From NCBI GenBank assembly GCA_947474445.1, contig CANJJY010000120.1, positions 1 through 10,829 of the forward strand: 10,829 nucleotides of DNA. The letters run 5' to 3'. The notes under the pieces are model-generated. The model was not told where the DNA came from. It searched no databases and saw nothing but the letters and a program-made list of their open reading frames with translations. Below, piece after piece: positions 7,813 through 10,829 of the stretch (position 1 is the first letter of the stretch; each line of letters opens with the position of its first letter). The DNA comes from Oligoflexaceae bacterium. GTDB lineage: Bacteria > Bdellovibrionota_B > Oligoflexia > Oligoflexales > Oligoflexaceae. A program made the translations under genes and the position numbers.

Positions 7813-7862
7813 GCGCCTTCAACCTTTCCTACATAGCCGTTGACTCGCCTTCGATTGGTCCG

Positions 7863-7891
7863 TTGCAAGCCTAAATGATCTAGTATATACA
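7863..7891 (+). promoter_or_regulatory. candidate promoter for lysC
   Basis: TTGCAA (7863-7868) is separated by 17 bases from TATACA (7886-7891), a fair sigma70-type match. It would leave a leader of about 105-110 bases before lysC, containing a small hairpin TCGCG/CGCGA (7919-7923 with 7930-7934). On the opposite strand TATACT (complement of 7882-7887) overlaps the same place and could be a -10 box for hldD, though its -35 is poor. The leader is too short for, and does not resemble, a lysine riboswitch. Confidence 0.4.
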
Positions 7892-8005
7892 TGCCTCTAT
7901 TAGAAATCGAAAACTCTTTCGCGTTTGCTCGCGATAAATCAAAAAACATAGGCTCACACTTATAACCGCGGCGGCTCTCAGGCGGGTTCGAAGGAAAGGT
8001 CATTT

Positions 8006-9265
8006 ATGCAGGATTTGGTTTTGGATCGTCCTATCGTGCAAAAATACGGAGGCACGTCTGTCGGCACCTTGGAACGCATCCAGAACGTCGCCAAGCGAGT
8101 GGCTGAGCAATACAGGCAGGGTCAGCGTCAAATAGCTCTAGTCGTGAGTGCTATGTCAGGTGAGACGAATCGTCTCGTAGAACTCGTTTCAGGCATCAAT
8201 CCTCACAGTTCCTTGCGGAACTACGATATGGCTGTTTCCGCAGGGGAGCAGGTAGCAGTGGCCCTGATGGCCGCCGCCTTAGAAAAAGAAGGTCTCCCCT
8301 CGCTCGGTCTCTTGGCCTATCAACTCGGCATTTTTACGGACAGCCTTCATTCAAAAGCGCGGATCCGTGAGATCGACTGCCAGAGACTCTATCAATGTTG
8401 GGCCGATGGAATTGTGCCGGTAGTTGCGGGCTTTCAGGGCGTTACGGAAAATCTTGAAATAACGACCTTAGGCCGGGGCGGGAGCGATACCAGCGCCGTA
8501 GCCCTAGCTGTCGCTCTCAATGCGGCTGTCTGTGAAATTAACACCGACGTGGATGGTTTCTATACGGCCGATCCTCGGGTGGTTCCCGATGCGCGCCTGG
8601 TCGAAGAAATGGATTTTGAAGTAGCTTTAGAGATGGCTTCGCTCGGTAGCAAAGTCCTCCATACCCGATGTGTGGAGCTCGGTGCTAAATTTCACATGCC
8701 TATTATCGTCCGCAATACGTTTACACCTAACGATCATCAAAGGACTATCATCATGAATCTAAGCACCCAGCGCAAACTCGAAGCGCCCGTTGTTTCGGGT
8801 GTGACTTTGGATCGTAACGTCGTTCGCTTGAGCGTGACACAGCTGCCAGCCCGGGGTGGAATGATTGCGGCTGTTTTCGATACGATCGCCGCCAGCGGCG
8901 TCAATGTTGATATCATCGTCCATAACAAGCAGGAAAATAGCGATAGCATGCGCATCGGATTTACCATCGGAAGCGCCGACCTTGTCCGGACCAGAGCACT
9001 ATTGGAAAGCTGGTGTCGCGATCAAGGTGGCAATATCAGCTGCGAAGCAGCGGAAGGTTTAGCTAAAGTTTCCGTGGTTGGTCTCGGTATGCAAAGTCAT
9101 CCTGGAGTCGCAAGCCGAGTCTTTTCCGTACTTGAAAATGAAGGCGTGGCCATTCATATGATTTCGACCTCGGAGATTAAGATTTCTTGCGTAGTGGCTG
9201 AGCGCGACGGTGATAAGGCAGCGCGCATCCTACACCGCGCTTTTATCGAAGAAGAGGTTCGCTAA
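8006..9265 (+). CDS. lysC: aspartate kinase (alpha subunit, full length)
   Basis: Aspartate kinase phosphorylates L-aspartate with ATP, the first step toward lysine, threonine, methionine and, in many bacteria, diaminopimelate for peptidoglycan. The 419-residue product has the amino-acid kinase core: KYGGTSVG (13-20), VSAMSGETN (47-55), SAGE (78-81), TTLGRGGSDTSA (153-164) and TDVDGFYTADPR (180-191). Two regulatory ACT regions follow, at about 262-335 (PARGGMIAAVF, VNVDIIVHN) and about 345-415 (GMQSHPGVASRVF, STSEIKIS), which usually bind feedback inhibitors. There is no homoserine dehydrogenase domain, so it is monofunctional. AAGGAAAGG (7991-7999) lies 6 bases before the ATG. The N-terminus is about eight residues longer than typical. 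An internal start at M250 may also yield a beta subunit. The GST gene follows after 4 bases. Confidence 0.96.
   Translation: MQDLVLDRPIVQKYGGTSVGTLERIQNVAKRVAEQYRQGQRQIALVVSAMSGETNRLVELVSGINPHSSLRNYDMAVSAGEQVAVALMAAALEKEGLPSLGLLAYQLGIFTDSLHSKARIREIDCQRLYQCWADGIVPVVAGFQGVTENLEITTLGRGGSDTSAVALAVALNAAVCEINTDVDGFYTADPRVVPDARLVEEMDFEVALEMASLGSKVLHTRCVELGAKFHMPIIVRNTFTPNDHQRTIIMNLSTQRKLEAPVVSGVTLDRNVVRLSVTQLPARGGMIAAVFDTIAASGVNVDIIVHNKQENSDSMRIGFTIGSADLVRTRALLESWCRDQGGNISCEAAEGLAKVSVVGLGMQSHPGVASRVFSVLENEGVAIHMISTSEIKISCVVAERDGDKAARILHRAFIEEEVR
8739..8755 (+). promoter_or_regulatory. internal ribosome-binding site and start codon within lysC
   Basis: AAAGGA (8739-8744) lies 8 bases before an in-frame ATG (8753-8755), codon 250 of lysC. 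This is a good Shine-Dalgarno sequence at good spacing, located at the linker between the kinase core and the ACT domains. In alpha2beta2 aspartokinases such as that of Corynebacterium glutamicum the beta subunit starts at the equivalent place. Use of the site is inferred. Confidence 0.5.
8753..9265 (+). CDS. lysC: possible aspartate kinase beta subunit by internal start
   Basis: If the internal start is used, translation in the same frame gives a 170-residue protein made only of the two ACT domains. It starts MNLSTQRKLEAPVVSGV and ends with the lysC stop. In known alpha2beta2 enzymes (Bacillus subtilis LysC II, C. glutamicum LysC) this nested product pairs with the full-length chain and forms the effector-binding interface. 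The size fits the C. glutamicum beta subunit (about 170 residues). What is seen is the AAAGGA at 8739-8744 and its spacing; production of the shorter chain is inferred. Many single-chain aspartokinases also have a methionine here, so the site could be unused. Confidence 0.45.
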   Translation: MNLSTQRKLEAPVVSGVTLDRNVVRLSVTQLPARGGMIAAVFDTIAASGVNVDIIVHNKQENSDSMRIGFTIGSADLVRTRALLESWCRDQGGNISCEAAEGLAKVSVVGLGMQSHPGVASRVFSVLENEGVAIHMISTSEIKISCVVAERDGDKAARILHRAFIEEEVR

Positions 9266-9269
9266 AGCG

Positions 9270-9893
9270 ATGAGTCTCAAACTAATCATTGGCACGAAGC
9301 ATATTTCTTCCTGGTCACTGAGGCCCTGGCTGGCTCTTAAACACATTGGCGTTGCTTTTGAAGAGATTTTAATTCCGCTCAACAAGCCGCAGACACGTCA
9401 AAAGATCCTGCAGTATTCTTCGGCCGGTCGCGTTCCCGTTTTGATCGATGACTCGCTGGTGATCTGGGATTCATTGGCGATCTGTGAATATCTTGCTGAG
9501 AAATTTCCTTCGGCCCAACTCTGGCCCGAGAATGTTGCCATGCGAGCTCGAGCTCGGGCTGTGAGTGCGGAAATGCATTCAGGATTTGCCCATGTGCGCC
9601 AGCAGCTATCGATGAATTTGAAGAAGAAAGTCCCGCTGCCTGAATTGAACGCCGACACTCAATCAGAGTTAAATCGCCTTCAAGCGATCTGGAGAGAGTG
9701 TCTTGCCTTGTCGGGCGGTCCTTTTCTATTTGGGTCTTTCACGATTGCAGACGCTATGTTCGCTCCAGTCGTCACACGGTTTCTGACCTATTCAGTGCCT
9801 TATGCTCCTGAGCTCGAACTTTACATCCAAGCGATGGCTCACTTGCCGGCCATGCGTCAGTGGACGAGTGCTGCGTTGATCGAGGAAAATTGA
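9270..9893 (+). CDS. glutathione S-transferase family protein
   Basis: Members of this family conjugate or exchange glutathione on small electrophiles, though the substrate cannot be told from sequence. The 207-residue product has an N-terminal thioredoxin-like domain (about 1-82). This carries SSWSLRPW (13-20), where a serine is the likely thiol-activating residue, V55-P56 for the cis-proline loop, and WDSLAICEYL (66-75), whose D67-S68 pair binds the glutamyl end of glutathione. The helical C-terminal domain has SAEMHSGF (99-106) and the N-capping stretch FTIADAMFAPVVTR (157-170). Length is normal. I chose the ATG at 9270 because MSLKLIIGTK begins the first beta strand, and upstream in-frame codons only overlap lysC. 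It starts 4 bases after the lysC stop, with AAGAAGAGG inside the lysC end about 12 bases upstream, so it is probably co-transcribed and perhaps translationally coupled. Confidence 0.92.
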   Translation: MSLKLIIGTKHISSWSLRPWLALKHIGVAFEEILIPLNKPQTRQKILQYSSAGRVPVLIDDSLVIWDSLAICEYLAEKFPSAQLWPENVAMRARARAVSAEMHSGFAHVRQQLSMNLKKKVPLPELNADTQSELNRLQAIWRECLALSGGPFLFGSFTIADAMFAPVVTRFLTYSVPYAPELELYIQAMAHLPAMRQWTSAALIEEN

Positions 9894-9908
9894 AAGTAAT
9901 TCAACAAT

Positions 9909-9937
9909 AAAGGGCTTGCCCACGTGGGAAGCCCTTT
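9909..9937. terminator. hairpin terminator after the GST gene
   Basis: AAAGGGCTT (9909-9917) pairs perfectly with AAGCCCTTT (9929-9937). The stem continues with CCC/GGG (9919-9921 with 9926-9928) past one bulged G, closing on loop ACGT. This is the strongest stem in the window. The tracts after it are only moderately T-rich in either direction, so it may work as a bidirectional terminator between two convergent genes or as an RNA-stabilising end. Confidence 0.6.
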
Positions 9938-9953
9938 GAAGATTCTTTATTGC

Positions 9954-9985
9954 AGAGAGCGCCAAATTTCGCGCTCTCTCTCTTT
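9954..9985. terminator. second hairpin between GST and cytochrome genes
   Basis: AGAGAGCGC (9954-9962) pairs perfectly with GCGCTCTCT (9971-9979) around an 8-base loop. CTCTTTA follows on the + strand. On the minus strand it begins about 15 bases after the cytochrome stop, as expected for that gene's terminator, but without a clear T-run. Confidence 0.5.
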
Positions 9986-9993
9986 ATGGGTCG

Positions 9994-10500
9994 CTATTTC
10001 TTGAGCGAGCGAATGTGAGCGATGATCTCTTTCACTTCAGAATCGCTCACGACCGAACCCCAAGGAGCCATCGTAGCGCTAAGGCCAACCGATGCACCGC
10101 CTTCTTTGATAACCTTGGCAATATGAGCGTCGTCTACCGATTCTTGCCAACGAGCGTCTGTAAAATTGCGCGGTTTCGGGTTCATAGCTTGGGCACTCGG
10201 GCCATTCGCCTGACCATCAACTCCGTGACAAGCGGCACAGAACTGTTCGAATTTTTCCACGCCAGGTGATTTCGCGCCGCCAGCTACAGCGGGAGCAGCG
10301 CCTGCATCCGTAGGAGCGGCCGCTGGAGCAGTTCCATCGGCGTTGAGCTTTTCTTGGGGGGCATTGGCTCGTGCGGCTTCCTGATTTTGCAGCGTCTGAA
10401 TCGGGCGAGGGTTATGCTGCTCAACGCAGGATTTGCAGGCCGTGAGCAATAGCCCAAAGCTTAACGTAGATAAAACCAGTAGGGTGCGTCCTATTTTCAT
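9994..10500 (-). CDS. c-type cytochrome lipoprotein
   Basis: This is a small monoheme cytochrome c that probably carries electrons at the periplasmic face of a membrane; its partners are not in the window. From the ATG at 10498-10500 it has 168 residues. This start is chosen over the upstream in-frame ATG at 10533 because AAAGGAG lies just before it, and because it gives a proper signal. Residues 1-21 form a hydrophobic signal ending LLTA before C22, a clear lipobox, so it should be membrane-anchored. An Ala/Pro/Gly-rich linker (about 40-80) leads to the cytochrome domain with heme motif CAACH (88-92) and probable distal ligand M144 in TMAPWG. Features such as PKPRNFTD (108-115) fit class I cytochromes. 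A second cysteine, C25, lies near the lipid site. The gene is convergent with the GST gene and appears monocistronic. Confidence 0.93.
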   Translation of the reverse strand: MKIGRTLLVLSTLSFGLLLTACKSCVEQHNPRPIQTLQNQEAARANAPQEKLNADGTAPAAAPTDAGAAPAVAGGAKSPGVEKFEQFCAACHGVDGQANGPSAQAMNPKPRNFTDARWQESVDDAHIAKVIKEGGASVGLSATMAPWGSVVSDSEVKEIIAHIRSLKK

Positions 10501-10532
10501 GTCCTCTCCTTTATATGCAGGCCAGGGGGCCA

Positions 10533-10561
10533 CTTATACCATACCTAACAGAGTCACCCAA
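10533..10561 (-). promoter_or_regulatory. candidate promoter for the cytochrome c gene
   Basis: On the minus strand TTGGGT (complement of 10556-10561) is 17 bases upstream of TATAAG (complement of 10533-10538), about 33 bases before the start codon. The -35 is weak, but TG one base ahead of the -10 could help. The -35 lies within a strong inverted repeat (10552-10578). Confidence 0.35.
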
Positions 10562-10578
10562 GCAAAAGGTGGGTGACT
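10552..10578. repeat. 9-bp perfect inverted repeat upstream of the cytochrome gene
   Basis: AGTCACCCA (10552-10560) and TGGGTGACT (10570-10578) flank a 9-base loop. The repeat lies 19 bases past the stop of the minus-strand gene at the right edge, so it could be that gene's terminator, although no T-run follows. It also covers the candidate -35 of the cytochrome gene, so an operator is an alternative. Confidence 0.55.
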
Positions 10579-10596
10579 TTGACAAACAGAAGTCGC

Positions 10597-10827
10597 TCAG
10601 AGCCTAGCACTCAGACGCAATTGAATGAGGTTAAGGCCGCGTTGGCGCTGATCGATTCCGGGAGCAAAATGATAAAGCTCGTAGAGCCGATCATAGCGCT
10701 CGTGCATGGTTTCGAGCAAAAAACTCCAGCCATTATCGGTCTTCTTGCCTAACCCAAAAGTTGTAGCCGCTACTTTTAGGCGTGATTGCGCCTCGCTTCC
10801 GTCAGAACAGGCCCCTCCTCGATCGAG
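10597..10827 (-). CDS. C-terminal part of an unrecognised gene, cut by the window edge
   Basis: One minus-strand frame is open from the right edge to a TGA at 10597-10599, giving 76 residues with no start in view. The other two minus frames close early: one at a TGA at about 10803-10805, the other at a TAA at about 10776-10778. I do not recognise the family. The visible part contains KVAATTFGLGKKTDNGWSF, then ERYDRLYELYHFAPGIDQR, and ends LNLIQLRLSARL. Alternating polar and hydrophobic residues, aromatic pairs and a strand-like last segment ending in a hydrophobic residue resemble the closing strands of an outer-membrane beta-barrel, but this is a weak suggestion. The hairpin at 10552-10578 lies just downstream. 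Confidence 0.6.
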   Translation of the reverse strand, partial: LDRGGACSDGSEAQSRLKVAATTFGLGKKTDNGWSFLLETMHERYDRLYELYHFAPGIDQRQRGLNLIQLRLSARL

Positions 10828-10829
10828 AA

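Noticed and set aside
7809..8003. 64-codon minus-strand frame overlapping the hldD start by ATGA
   Set aside because: The ATGA overlap is tempting, but no ribosome-binding site precedes its start at 8003. It fills the hldD/lysC promoter region, including the lysC Shine-Dalgarno, and its product shows no recognisable pattern. Its end overlaps only the hldD start codon.
7892..8005. Lysine riboswitch or T-box in the lysC leader
   Set aside because: The leader is only about 110 bases and I see none of the conserved elements of either class, only a 5-bp hairpin.
9210..9269. Upstream in-frame extension of the GST gene
   Set aside because: It would overlap the lysC end in another frame by 56 bases, and family members begin at the MSLKLIIG-like strand.
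10501..10533. Earlier in-frame start of the cytochrome gene
   Set aside because: The ATG at 10498-10500 has AAAGGAG just upstream and gives a normal lipoprotein signal; the longer form would place the Shine-Dalgarno inside the coding region and lies within the promoter.

Overview
The window looks like an ordinary chromosomal stretch of a Gram-negative bacterium. Evidence for an outer membrane is an LPS heptose-epimerase gene (hldD) and two predicted lipoproteins. The style of the SMC protein (YSMIQQGQVDRIL near the head), the lipoproteins and the c-type cytochrome suggest the former Deltaproteobacteria, perhaps the Bdellovibrionota/Oligoflexia group. That placement is an inference from a few motifs, not from a search. 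I see no insertion sequence, phage gene, CRISPR array, tRNA or rRNA.

Layout, left to right. Positions 1-81 may hold the last codons of a + strand gene, with a strong hairpin inside them, followed by a Rho-independent terminator (104-141). ssb (172-645, -) is divergent from a lipoprotein gene of unknown function (844-2376, +), and the shared upstream region holds overlapping candidate promoters and two short palindromes. smc (2457-6095, +) follows 80 bases later and converges on a small unrecognised gene (6123-6473, -). A gene-free stretch (6474-6822) separates that gene from hldD (6823-7812, -). hldD is divergent from lysC (8006-9265, +), which is followed after 4 bases by a glutathione S-transferase-family gene (9270-9893, +). 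Two hairpins lie between that gene and a convergent cytochrome c lipoprotein gene (9994-10500, -). The right edge cuts a further - strand gene, of which only the last 76 codons are visible (10597-10827).

The genes do not form a single pathway. They cover genome maintenance (ssb, smc), LPS core precursor synthesis (hldD), the first step of the aspartate amino-acid pathway (lysC), a probable thiol or detoxification enzyme, and periplasmic electron transfer. The only likely co-transcribed pair is lysC with the GST gene; the lipoprotein gene and smc are possible.

I found no clear new system. The points most worth a second look are an internal ribosome-binding site and start codon in lysC, placed where alpha2beta2 aspartokinases begin their beta subunit; an SMC hinge that lacks half of its usual glycine cluster; the compact divergent ssb/lipoprotein promoter region; and a gene fragment at the right edge that may encode a beta-barrel terminus.
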